This document shows, piece by piece, positions 33,971 to 44,238 of a stretch of DNA of 64,000 nucleotides (position 1 is the first letter of the stretch; each line of letters begins with the position of its first letter). Below the pieces are notes generated by a model. It searched no databases and was not told where the DNA came from. It saw only the letters and a list, made by a program, of their open reading frames with translations. The translations under genes were made by a program, and so were the position numbers. The DNA comes from Oryza sativa Japonica Group (taxonomy: Eukaryota > Streptophyta > Magnoliopsida > Poales > Poaceae): contig NC_089037.1 in the NCBI RefSeq assembly GCF_034140825.1, forward strand, positions 35,803,001-35,867,000, given 5' to 3'.

Positions 33971-35296
33971 ATGTCAAATAAGGTCACATTTCAGATAGTT
34001 CACGGTGAAGGAAATATTAGATTTGGTCCAGATGGTGTTGATCTGTCAGATTTTGTAATGACATCTAAGGGCATCGATAGGCCTGCGGAGAGAACATTTC
34101 AGTCAATTTATAGTTGGTTGTTGAGAGGATTTAGAATAGACCAAGAAGTCTACACAATGTCAGTATCAGTTGTAGTGAGTCGTGCAACAGAAGGTTATTT
34201 TTGGGAACTAATGCCGATGGACAACACTGCTGCTTGGAGACGGTATGTGGAAATGGCTTTTGAACGGTCATGGCCCCTCGTTATATTTGTGTCGGTACAA
34301 GAGAAAGATATAAATGTTTCAATGCAAACCGAAGATGTAGAGGGTCCTATCAATGCAGGGGATGTTGTTGGACCATCGATGCAAAATGAGGAAAATCAAC
34401 CAAGGGAGGAGCAGGCCATGGGCATGGCGGATGAGGGGGAGAGAGTCGGTATAATTGTTGATGAAATGGAGAGGGAAGATTCGGATAATGAGGAAGCGGA
34501 CGACGACGCATCATCCGATGAGGAAGGTGATGTAATGGCCACTGATTGGGCAAATGAGGACTTCTCTGGACTTGTTATATCAGAGGGTGATCATGTACCC
34601 TGGGAGTATAAGGAGAACGAGGTAATTGACGGTGCAAGGTATGCTCATAAGGATGAGATGAAGGAGGCGGTGAAGCATTGGGCAGTTTCCTTGCAGAGAG
34701 AGTTTAGGGTGGTCAAGTCAACAAATTATGTGTATGAAGTGAGGTGCATGAAGGAAGATTGTCCGTGGCGTGTCCATGCATATAAGGGTAAATGGAATGA
34801 TTATTGGAAAGTTAGCATTGTGACCGAGCACAAGTGCTACTTACAAGGGGTGGAGAAGTATCACCGAAACATCACTTCAGCTTTTGTGGCAAGTGAGATG
34901 TACAGCAGTGTTGTTGGTAACATTGGCTTTAAACCAAAATCAATTATTAGGCACATCGAGAACAAATTCAAGTACACCATAAGCTATGCAAAGGCCTAGA
35001 GAGCCAAACAAAAGATTATTGAGATGATGTATGGCACATTTGAAGCTTCTTATGATAATTTGCCTCGTTTGTTAGCCACCATTGCCCAGAGGAATAATAA
35101 TACTTACTATGACCTACATACATTTACATCGGTTGATGATCGAACAAAGAGTGTGCTGCAAAGAGCCTTTTTCTCATTGGGTGCTTGCATCAATGCTTTT
35201 GTGCATTGTCGACCTGTTCTATGCACAGTCCACAACAGCACACATGAAAAGCGGCAGCTCGAGTTGTCACTATCAACTTTCGGCGCTGCCTGTTGA
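33971..35296 (+). pseudogene. mudrA-like: MuDR-type transposase, truncated
   Basis: From ATG 33971 (MSNKVTFQIVHGEG) the frame runs to TAG at 34997-34999. The last stretch is the MuDR N-terminal DNA-binding/WRKY-like domain: DGARYAHKDEMKEAVKHWAV, then CMKEDCPWRVHA, then ITSAFVASEMYSSVVGN. After the TAG, where relatives have Trp (YAKAW), the frame continues as RAKQKIIEMMYGTFEASYDN and FSLGACINAFVHCRPVLCTV. It ends at 35296 just before the DDE catalytic core (normally IDGTFLTGKY). An acidic linker (DSDNEEADDDASSDEEGD) lies at about residues 180-200. A leader intron is possible, with donor at about 33660 and acceptor at about 33964. Two defects are therefore evident: one in-frame stop and loss of the catalytic domain. 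It cannot cut DNA, but the N-terminal part could still bind the TIRs. Confidence 0.85.
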
Positions 35297-35457
35297 CATA
35301 AAGTGAATCACGCCCACGCGTGATCGTCTTGTCACATCTAATGAATAATGTATCTCATTGAGTTCACATATATTGCAGTGAAAATGACGCTATATAATTG
35401 ACAATCTGAAGGCAACCTCTTCATATCTTCTTTCCCACTAGCACACAACACACGAAA

Positions 35458-36620
35458 ATGGAAGCGCCATTCCTTGAGCGTCTCAACTGGCGAAGCGATC
35501 CTTTTGCTGGTTGGTTTCCACCATGGTGTGACCGTCCTTTGTGCGATTGTGGGGATGGATGCATACTCAAGTCTTCCCTCATGATACAAACTCGGGGCAG
35601 GAGATTCTTCCAATGCGCGAACTTTGATCAGGTATGCTTCATCTATTCGAAGTTCAAATGGATAAAAAAACTAACTTCTTCGTACATAATTGTAACATCT
35701 TACGCAGACATATCGTCCAATGTGCAACTTCATCGAGTGGGTAGACATGGAGAACCCACAAAACGACGGAACCCGTGCTTACCCACGTAGTGAAACAAGA
35801 TCGGACTACCTAAGGTGGAAGGATGAGCATGAACGTCGAATTGCTGCTGAGGCTTTAGAATGGCACGTAAATCCCCTAAGACTCCCCACGTGGCGTGAGC
35901 GTCCGGAGTGTCGTTGTGGTGACCGTTGTCAGGTCATAAGGTCCGTAAGGCACCGAACTCGAGGACAAAGGTGTTTCGTGTGTCCAAACATTGTCGACGA
36001 TGATTTCGTGGTAATTACAACTATTCTTTTCATCACTCCTCAGTACTATCATTAACTTAACTATCCCAAAATGGATGTACATAGGAGGATGTAAGGAAAT
36101 GTCAATTCGTACAATGGATTGACACAGTCAGAGTTACTTCAAGTGGCGGGCCGATAACGCAACCTGAACCGACCATACAGTTCATTCATGCTTGGATGGA
36201 GTACGAACGTCGGGTGGAAATTGCAAGCTTAGACTGGAGGAACAATCCATTAGGGTTACCTAAATGGTCCGAGCGTCCAAAGTGTGGGTGCAGAGATCGC
36301 TGGCAGGTGGCTACATCCTTTGCTGAACAAACATTTCGAAGGAGATATTTTGTCTGCCCCAATGTAGACAACGATTTCGTTGTATGTCTAATCATTTACA
36401 AAATCCGCTATGATTTGCACAAAATTACTACCCAAACTGAATAACATTACTATTTTTACAGGGCAATCCAAGGATGGGTGGATTTACTCGATGGATCGAC
36501 AATGTCACTCCATCATATCATGGCCAGAAGATAACAGAGTCAGAAACACAAGTAGAGTATCAACGATTGAAGGACCACGGGAATGCAATGCATTCTGACC
36601 GACCTAGAAGGTGCCGATAG
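35458..36620 (+). CDS. Four-exon protein with three GRF-type zinc-finger-like repeats, carried by the MULE
   Basis: Exons are 35458-35631, 35708-36010, 36085-36381 and 36462-36620. All introns are GT...AG and phase 0. The joined frame is 310 residues and uninterrupted. Repeat 1 is RPLCDCGDGC, then TRGRRFFQC, then CNFIEWVD. Repeat 2 is RPECRCGDRC, then TRGQRCFVC, then CQFVQWID. Repeat 3 is RPKCGCRDRW, then FRRRYFVC, then GGFTRWID, and has lost two or three zinc ligands. The pattern CxCG...RGRxFxxC...CxFxxW resembles the zf-GRF family, known as a single-stranded-DNA/nucleic-acid binding finger in TOP3A and NEIL3. Each finger is split by an intron just before its last CxFxxW part, so the repeats look like exon duplications. 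Leading WxxNPLxLPxW segments join the repeats. It could be a second MULE protein or a captured host gene. Its biological role is unknown. Confidence 0.75.
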
Positions 36621-36742
36621 GTTACCGCATGCTTGATTCGTCGGGATCGACAAATTTGTACCGTGTATCGATGGCACTTCTTATCTATCTTATCATTACA
36701 ATGTTTAATTATGGTGGTGATTTTTTGTATGCGTAAGACTAA

Positions 36743-37016
36743 GGGCCTATTTGGATTGCTACCAAAAACATGCCCTACCAATATTTTGGTAATTTGAATA
36801 GTACTTGTGTTTGATTTCGATTGAAGCCTATTCATTGGTAATACGTAATCTAGATTTGAGATTATGTAGAACATTCTTCACTACAATTTTACATTTTGGC
36901 AGCAAACCAAATATGATCAAATGCAATTTTACCTTACCAAATATTTGGTAGTGCCAAAACTTGCTTATATTTTGGCACTAACAAAATATTTGTACGGTAA
37001 CATTCCAAATAGGCCC
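36743..37016 (+). mobile_element. Tourist-like MITE nested in the MULE
   Basis: The ends GGGCCTATTTGGATTGCTAC and its inverted counterpart GTAACATTCCAAATAGGCCC are flanked by TAA on both sides (36740-36742, 37017-37019). This is the target duplication of PIF/Harbinger-type (Tourist) elements. The interior has repeated ATTTTGGTA-type motifs. Confidence 0.85.
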
Positions 37017-37135
37017 TAAAAAATAATAAAATTGTATTTTACCAGTCTTGGAGATTTTAATCTTGTATAGTTTTCAATATAAAAAGATTTGATAACTATT
37101 GATATTTATACAAAAATATAAAGCACAGTATAAAT

Positions 37136-37450
37136 TCGCCCTCCCCCAGGGCGGCAAGGGGGCCGCCTGCAAAATTCCAGGCCCCCCGCCGCCCATTTGC
37201 AGGCGGCCCCCCGCACAGTACAAAATCGCCCTAGCAGAGGGCGGCAAGGGGGCCGCCTGCAAATTTCGTTGACGGCCGTCGCCCGAGAGCGAACGGCCGT
37301 CTGCCACGTCACTTTCACCGCCCTCTGGGATGGCGATTTTTAAAAATCGCCCTCCCAGAGGGCGGTAGGCGACCACTTCTGTCAATTTTCAAAATAAAAA
37401 ATTATTTTTGTAAAACTTTTAATAAAAAAAATTAAAAATAAAAAAAATTC
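37136..37450 (-). repeat. Right terminal inverted repeat of the MULE
   Basis: This is the inverted counterpart of 33200-33514, ending AAAAAAATTC before the target duplication. The internal small palindromes are shared. Confidence 0.9.
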
Positions 37451-37460
37451 TAAGGGTGAG

Positions 37461-38196
37461 TGGGTGCAGACGTGCAGTATGGGGTATGGCTGGTGTTTAC
37501 AGCCGTCAGATCAAAACGAAACCGACTCAAAATCTGTGTACTGTTAAACGAAAACCGACTCAAAAGCTGTGTACTGTTAAAGAATGTCTACGATACACAG
37601 TACTACGATTTTTTTTTGAACGGACAGTACTACGATTTGATTATGTTTTACTAAGATTTGAGTATATAGCTTCATAATTTTAATCCAAAATTAACATTGG
37701 GCTGGCCGTCGGCTAATTAATAATTTGTTGGGGGCATATACATCGGACAAATTAACATGACCATCATCATACACACATTAATTTGCAGGTTTACAAGATT
37801 AGCAATGCGAGGTTAATTAGGGATCATTAGCAACTCAGGTCGTAATTTGGCAGTCGTGCAGAACGAGTATATATTACAAACGATTGTTGATAAGTCGTCG
37901 TCGTTGATAGTATCAGTAGTTGGCATCGCACTGCTTGTATAATGTGTGTATACGCGCACTAAATCTTACCTAACGAGATTAATTCAGTTGGGCATTTGTC
38001 TATTTGCCTGTGTCATCTACCAAACATTCTACATTGTCAGAAGATATATGAAGTATTCCCTCCGAATTTTCAGCAATACATATGCAGCTTCATAAATTAT
38101 AGAACTCGTGATGGATGCGAAATGAACCTAATGAATTAACAATAATGCATATAATTTTCACCCTATAAAACGGGGTTATATATGTAGTAAAATATA
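37461..38196. repeat. Duplicated downstream flank of PLAC8 copy 3
   Basis: This flank is paralogous to about 42045-42560 and 51780-52280. Shared phrases include TTTACAGCCGTCAGATCAAA, ACACACATTAATTTG, GTCGTCTACCACACATCGTC-like text and CCGAATTTTCAGCAAT. A 50-base piece is repeated locally (AAACCGACTCAAAA with CTGTGTACTGTTAAA at 37522 and 37560). No gene. Confidence 0.75.
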
Positions 38197-38856
38197 GGGA
38201 GAATAGCCAACATCATCCTTAAAGTTTTGCTCGGGGATCAATTTGGTCCCTAACTTTTTATATTGTCCAAACGAGTCCTTATAATTTGTCAAGTGGGCTA
38301 ATATAGTCCTTGGGCCAACTTAAATCGCCACGTTAGCATACCATGTTATGCTCTCATGCATAATATGTGGTGAAATGTCCAATTTGCCCTTCTATATACC
38401 ATAGAAAAACAATGAAATGAGTTTACAAACTTTGTTCAATGTGACTATGGATATATGGCAAACTTTTTTCACTGGATTATGCTAATACAAAATTAAATTA
38501 GCTATAACCACTAAATATATAATTACCATGCCAAATAAATTTCATGTAAGTAGTTGCATTTTAATGTTAAAACTCTAACGGATATTTAATATGCAAGATC
38601 ACCTACTTATATTTTGTATTTTTCTCGTTTTCTTTCTCTTTTTTCCCTATGACGATATGTGCAAGGGCAAATTGGGTATTTCATCATATATTTGCATTGG
38701 AAGATGACATGGCATGTTCACGTGACAATTTTCGATGGGCCAATGACTATATATGTCCACATGATAAAGTTTAATGGCTTGCTTGGACAATTTGAAAGGT
38801 CAGGGACTAAAACGATCTCGGAGCGAAACTTCAGGGATCATAGTGGCTATTCTCCC
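38197..38856. mobile_element. Non-autonomous MULE-like element
   Basis: The left end GGGAGAATAGCCAACATCAT and the right end ATCATAGTGGCTATTCTCCC form inverted repeats extending over about 60 bases. The flanking AAAATATA-type sequence (38188-38196 and 38857-38865) suggests a 9-bp target duplication with one mismatch. The sister flank near 42600 lacks it. No coding region. Confidence 0.72.
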
Positions 38857-40146
38857 AAAAATATATATAAACTTCAGGGCCAACAGTTCCAATTATTGAA
38901 GTATATACGGAGTATGAACTAGCTCCGTGTTGACCATCACCATTGTAAGTTTGTAACATGTGTGCCAACGAAACACAACATGATATCCGGCTTGAACTGC
39001 GTGTTATCAGTCAATAAGGAGGATATACAAACACAGCATGTGGCTAGAGTACACACATTCAACCGTAATACGTGTTCATATTGTCATATGCTATACATAT
39101 TGCGTCTGTTTGTTGCAAAGGGGTTAGGAATTGAAATGGAAAGTTAGAAGGCAGAATTAGTATTTTAGCAAACCCTGTGCTTGACTCCGTAAACTAAGAA
39201 TTTGAAAAGGCTGAATTTTTAGTTTCTAATTAATATGCGATTCTATGTGTACTAAAGCTACTCTTGAGTTAGCAAATTTAGGCAGTACGAGTGTAGAATC
39301 TCTGTCTTGTACTGAAACGATTGTAATATCCACCCTTTCCCGCAAAAATTAAAAAGTAAACATTGGGTAGTTTTTACCACTAGAATATTCTTACCACTCT
39401 TGATACGAGTGTAACTCAACTGGTTAGGTTTCTGTTGGAGGAATATACCCACACAAGTTCAAGTCAACTTGTCCTGAGTATTTACATTTACGGTTAATTA
39501 TTGTTTCAGTGATAGACGACATACTCATCGATGACAGGATACGTCTGCAGTGACTTCTTGAATCTCATAATACGACGACTAATGGGTATATGATAGAGGG
39601 GTTTGGAATGACTTTTTGAATTTTAGGATATATTGGCCCAGTCATTATATGGGCGTTACATTTGCACTGTGTTTTTTTAAAAAAGAATTACAAAAGTTCG
39701 AAATAGACAGTTGAATTAATTATACTTGAATATTGCGTGTGTCCACTAGCTTGTACACCTAAACATTTTCATACTTCGGCGCCGTAGACCGTAGGATACG
39801 TATAGTACTCTCGTTGACGAATAATCACACTCATAAATATAAATGCACCTATACTTTTGACTTTGAACCAGAGAAGCTTAATTTTCAACGAAATTATTCA
39901 TTTATTATTTTGCCCCGAAACAAGGGGCAGGCCGGCTAATTTGGAGAGTACAATCAGAAATCCATTAAACTGGAGAAAATTACAAACAAAAGCTGAGACC
40001 ACGCATCACCAAACACGCATTTACAAACTTAATCCCATGACTATAGTCGTAGATATCAAATAAAACACACGTAATTTACCACGGGTAATTAAAATTTTTA
40101 ACTGGATACTCTAAAAGAAATTTGTTCCGGATACTTTTCGTTTAGA
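38857..40146. other. Continuation of the duplicated flank and gene-free DNA
   Basis: The part at 38880-39060 matches 42640-42800 (GTTCCAATTATTGAAGTA, CAACGAAACACAACATGATA). The remainder to 40146 shows no gene. Confidence 0.5.
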
Positions 40147-40325
40147 GATTTGTTCCGGTCCAAATAAAAAGTATCACATGGTACTGATACCTCACGGTAT
40201 CAAATAGTTTCCGATCGATGAATCTAACAATGCTCATCGTCCTGTCCAGCTAAATTCAACAATCAGAAACGATTTGATACTGTGAGATACCAATATCTTG
40301 AGATTTTTTTTGACCGGAACAAATC
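40147..40325. mobile_element. MITE-like foldback element
   Basis: GATTTGTTCCGGTC at 40147-40160 and its reverse complement at 40312-40325 bound inner inverted blocks (GATACCTCACGGTATCAAAT / ATTTGATACTGTGAGATACC). It lies about 50 bases downstream of PLAC8 copy 3. Confidence 0.7.
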
Positions 40326-40373
40326 ACTTTTGTTTAACTGAACAACTCTTATTTCACAGTCCAAGTACGCTAT

Positions 40374-41052
40374 TTAGCGGCCCATGTACTGCACGGCGGG
40401 AGCGGCGCCGGCGGCGGCGGCGCGGTCGGCGTTGAGGTGCCAGCCGAGCTTGGGGTCGTAGCCGCGGGCGACGAGCTCGCGGTACTCCTGGCACAGCGCG
40501 CATGGCTCGCAGCAGAAGTGGACGCAGCAGTCGGCGCAGCCGGCTTCGGCGAGCCCGTACTGAGTGCGCATCTTGCCCCGGTAGGTGCAGGAGTAGATCC
40601 ACTGGCACCCGGTGAACGCGCACAGCAGCCCGTACAGCGCGCCGCCGGTGCCGCACGACGTCGAGCCCCTGTCCACCATCTCCGCCACCCTCCCGAACGT
40701 GATGCACGGGCACCAGCACGTCAAGCAGCCTGCAGATTAATGTGAATTAATTAGTAAATTACAGATCATGTTCATGATATGATCTAGCCATGGCACGGTG
40801 GCCGGCGGCGAGAGCGAGAACGTTTTTTTCGTGAACACGTAAAATGATTACATATCAATATACCACAATGGAATCAGCCAGACCAACTTATGTCAGAAGA
40901 AGGGAGAAAAAGCAAAATAAAGAGCTGAAGCTTATAAAAAAGAGCGAGAACGTACATAGGCCGCAGTCGTCGAAGCAGTCGCAGAGGCCGGTGGACCAGG
41001 CGGCGGAGCCGACGGGGACGCCGGTCACCGGAGCGGCGCTTGGCTTGGCCAT
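40374..41052 (-). CDS. PLAC8 / FW2.2-like (plant cadmium resistance type) protein, array copy 3
   Basis: Exon 1 is 40956-41052 and exon 2 is 40374-40729, separated by the intron 40730-40955. The product is 150 residues. The N-terminus [20 protein letters not shown] leads to [10 protein letters not shown] and then CCLTCWCPC, which is the CCxxxxCPC signature. The hydrophobic [20 protein letters not shown] is followed by [12 protein letters not shown], the second Cys-rich block [31 protein letters not shown] and an Ala-rich tail ending VQYMGR. By family it is a plasma-membrane protein affecting heavy-metal (Cd/Zn) handling and/or organ size. TATATAAAG lies about 100 bases upstream of the ATG. 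The intron carries a 117-bp retro-type insertion next to its 5' splice site. All splice sites agree with the sister copies. Confidence 0.9.
40824..40940 (-). mobile_element. 117-bp retro-type insertion in the intron of PLAC8 copy 3
   Basis: The insertion is bounded by a perfect 13-bp direct repeat AGAGCGAGAACGT (40811-40823 and 40941-40953). It has a run of T at its left edge, which is a poly-A on the minus strand. The repeat includes the region next to the 5' splice site. The length of the duplication plus the A-tail suggest a short LINE- or SINE-mediated insertion, and introns of the sister genes lack it. Confidence 0.72.
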
Positions 41053-41150
41053 CGATCTCCTCCTACTTTTCTTCCCCGGCGATGTGATCAGAGTTGCTAG
41101 CTAGCTACTGCTTGTGCTGAGAATGAGCATGAGCCGGGAGTGGGAGGACG

Positions 41151-41160
41151 CTTTATATAG
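41151..41160 (-). promoter_or_regulatory. TATA box and conserved promoter block of PLAC8 copy 3
   Basis: CTATATAAAG followed by CGTCCTCCCACTCCCGGCTC in transcript sense. The same TATA-plus-CGTCC block occurs upstream of copy 6 (54300-54310) and in slightly altered form (TACATAAAG) upstream of copy 5 (48726-48736). Spacing to the ATG is about 100-135 bases in each. Confidence 0.7.
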
Positions 41161-43406
41161 CGCGCGAGCGGCGAGTTGATCTGGTATGCAATGCAAGCGA
41201 ACAACACAGCTAAGCACCCATGTTAATTTACTACGAACTCGCGACATTTCTGTGCTGTTGCTTACGAAACGAACCGTTGATTTAGTCTTCAACCCCCACG
41301 AGATCGATCTTGATCGAGATCTCGCAAACATTGAGCCCAATCAGCCCATCACATTCACATATGTATAATGTGCTGCTGCTACTATACTGATACACAGGTT
41401 AAATAAATAAATCCAGAAAAAAGGGGGCTTTTTGTTGAGCAAACTGTGTGCTTCGAACTTGAAACCACCGAACTGGAAATGATCACGATTCAAGCCTGGT
41501 AGGCTATTCTAACTTGCATTATGTGTTCAAACGAGACTTCCGAGAGGGCCCCAAAATTCATGCATGCAAGAGAAGGCATGCCATGCCATGCCAAAGTCTT
41601 TCGTGATACCATTGGTATATAGCTCCACTGCTTATGACTCGCTCGATTAATTAATTAAGGCTGAGCACAATAATTAGCCGTCGAATAGAAGTGGGATAAG
41701 GGAGAGGATCAGAGGAAATTCTATATCGGTTTTTTGTACCGATCTAGGCTTCACTAGATTTATATTAGTAGGTTATCTATCTGGTAGTACTATGTTGTGT
41801 CTAATATTGTACTAATCTACATTTTATAATAGAGGGAGTATGCTTCTTTTTTTTTAGAAAAAAGGATTAGTAATTTAGAAATTGGACTCACGGAAAAAGG
41901 AGGTAGTTGATCCGATGAGCTTGATCCAACAGGGCCTTAGTGCATTCGCAAATTGGCCGATCAGCCCAATTAGCCCATTTAGCGACACGCTGAGTCCCTT
42001 AAATGGGCCGGACGTCATCGCCAAGCGAACTAGAAGGCCCAAATTTGATTTGCAGGTGTTTACAACCGTCAGATCAAACGAAACCGACGGCGGCTAATAA
42101 TTTTGGGGCATATATATCATGCAGATTAACTTGACCATCACCATACACACATTAATTTGGAGATTTACAAGATTAGCGATGCGAGATTAATTAAGGGGTC
42201 TTTAGCAATGCAGATCGTAATTAATTTTGAAGTCGTGTAGCGAACGAGTAATATATATACAAATGTTCTTGATATTCCCAAGCTAGTAGTTAGGCCGTTA
42301 ATTTGAAGCATAGGTCGGATTTAATATATAATATTTAAAAAATTCTAAGTCGTTGGTAGTACCAGGAGTTGACAATGCACTATTGTATAAGCCTGGATAA
42401 GGCTATACGCGTACTAAATCTTACTGAACTAGATTAGATGCGTGTTGTTTAATTGCTTGTGTCGTCTACCACACATCGTCAAAAAAATGAAGTGTTTCCT
42501 TCCGAATTTTCAGCAATATATACAGCTTCATGAATTATTAATTAGAACTCGTGATGCGAAATGAACCTAACAATGCATCTTTGTTCTCACCCTAAAAGAC
42601 TGCGTAATATAAGTTTCAGAGCCGACGACGCTTCCAAAGTTCCAATTATTGAAGTACGGAGTATATACACTAGCTCCGTTGACTATCACCATCAGAAAAC
42701 ATGTGTGCCACTCCTGCCAACGAAACACAACATGATATCTGCCAACGAAACACAAACATGCATGATATCCGGCTTGATCTGCAAGTGTCAGTCAATGAAG
42801 GAGGATAGACAAAGCTTACAAATTAATACGAGAAAACCCAAGAAATGTAATCAACAAACGCTCTATTCTAAGATATCATTGACGAACCTAACTTTATGAA
42901 AATGTTATGATACAAGCATCTTTATATCAGAAATATCATCATTGTTAGATTTTTGTTAGTAGTCTTCCGTTAGTGCTATAAAAGATTATTTTATTGTTAT
43001 ATATTGTTGAATGCTCAATAAAATTATTGTTTTTTCGTTAGCATTAATTTAGTGTAAAGAGCAATATATAAATTAGTGTAGTCACAACTCTTATTATATG
43101 GGCTCATATGTTTTAGAAAAAAAGGATATGTATTTAATTAGGGAAACCACATAATCTGTCATTTTTTTTGGTTTGTGTAAGATTTAATAGAACGATAAAT
43201 AATTTGAAACAGAAAGACTATATCCAATGGGCCGGACGCCAACTAATTTACAGCAAACTAATACAACAAACAATCGATTAAGCGCAGAGAATTACAAACA
43301 AAACTTGACCATGCATCACCATACTTACAAACTTACAGGAGTACAGGCATAGTCCCTAGATATATCAAGTATAATAATTTATCTGGACAGCTCTTCACAC
43401 TCACTA
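41161..43406. other. Inter-unit region between PLAC8 copies 3 and 4
   Basis: No gene. The part at 41245-41400 is paralogous to the upstream region of copy 2, and 41940-43400 is paralogous to the downstream flanks of copies 3 and 6. A decayed Stowaway end (TTTATAATAGAGGGAGTA) is at 41825-41842 and its relative at 45128-45143. Confidence 0.6.
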
Positions 43407-43625
43407 CCTCCGTCTCAAAATAAGCTTATTTGTGAGTTTTTATGTTCAACATTTGACCGTCCGTCTTATTTGAAAAAAAAAAGTAAAATAAGTCACGCGT
43501 AAAGTACTATTCATATTTTATCATCTAATAACAATAAAAATACTAATCATAAAAAAATTAAATAAAATGAATTGTTAAACGCTAGATATAGAAACCTACA
43601 AATAAACTTATTTTGGGATGGAGAG
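43407..43625. mobile_element. Stowaway-like MITE at the 3' end of PLAC8 copy 4
   Basis: It begins CCTCCGTCTCAAAATAAG after TA and ends CTTATTTTGGGATGGAGAG. These are the inverted termini of a Stowaway (Tc1/mariner) MITE, 20 bases past the last in-frame stop of copy 4. The sister copies lack it, so it replaces or extends the 3' untranslated region. Confidence 0.75.
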
Positions 43626-43645
43626 TGCATGAAGTGAAGCTTTTT

Positions 43646-44238
43646 CTAACGGCCCATGTGCTGCACGGCCGGTGCCGCGGCGGCGGCGGCGGCGGCAGCG
43701 GCGCCGCGCTCGACGTTGAGGTGCCATCCGAGCTTGGGGTCGTAGCCGCGGGCGACGAGCTCGCGGTACTCCTGGCACAGCGCGCAGGACTCGCAGCAGC
43801 AGTGGACGCAGCAGTCGCCGCAGGCGGCGTCGCCGAGGCCGTGCTGGGCGCGCATCTTGCCGCGGTAGGTGCAGGTACATCCACTGGAACCCGGTGAACG
43901 CGCACAGCAGCGCGTAGAGCGCGCCGCCGGTGCCGAACGACGTCGACCCCCTGTCCACGATCTCCGCCACCCTCCCGAACGTGATGCACGGGCACCAGCA
44001 CGTCGTGCAGCCTATCAATATTGCACAGATTGTTATTACAGATTGAATGAATCAGTTCATGTTGATCGATCGATCGATCACCATGGATGCAAGCTACTAG
44101 TAGCTAGCCATGGCCGGTGGCGAGGACGTAGATGTACGTACATAGGCCACAGTCGTCGAAGCAGTCGCAGAGGCCGGTGGACCAGGCGGCGGAGCCGATG
44201 GGGACGCCGGTCACCGCACCGGCGCTTGGCTTGGCCAT
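43646..44238 (-). pseudogene. PLAC8 / FW2.2-like gene, array copy 4 (frameshifted)
   Basis: Exon 1 is 44142-44238 (MAKPSAGAVTGVPIGSAAWS) and the intron is 44012-44141. Exon 2 is 43646-44011 and starts CCTTCWCPC. The frame is intact up to FTGFQWMY, then lost by the same 2-bp deletion seen in copy 1. The rest ([20 protein letters not shown] to a long poly-Ala and VQHMGR) continues in another frame. The conserved TATA-plus-CGTCC promoter block of copies 3, 5 and 6 is absent upstream, replaced by unrelated sequence from about 44330. Both features suggest a pseudogene. The poly-Ala stretch before VQHMGR has expanded (about ten Ala codons). Alternatively a shortened protein ending in a basic tail could be made. 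Confidence 0.78.

Larger units (their letters stand above)
33200..37450 (+). mobile_element. Mutator-like element (MULE), 4251 bp, complete ends
   Basis: The terminal inverted repeats are 315 bp (33200-33514 and 37136-37450) with few differences. They are flanked by a perfect 10-bp target duplication TAAGGGTGAG (33190-33199 and 37451-37460). It carries a truncated MuDR-type transposase (33971-35296), a separate four-exon gene with GRF-type zinc fingers (35458-36620), and a nested Tourist MITE (36743-37016). It is inserted in the flank duplicated between PLAC8 genes. The sister flanks near 41990-42060 and 51700-51790 lack it, so it arrived after the duplication. It can probably move only if transposase is supplied in trans. 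Confidence 0.92.

Noticed and set aside
40437-40745. Plus-strand frames opposite PLAC8 exon 2 (also at 30479, 43613, 48076, 53521)
   Set aside because: They recur opposite every copy because exon 2 is GC-rich. The minus strand has the conserved cysteines and splice sites.
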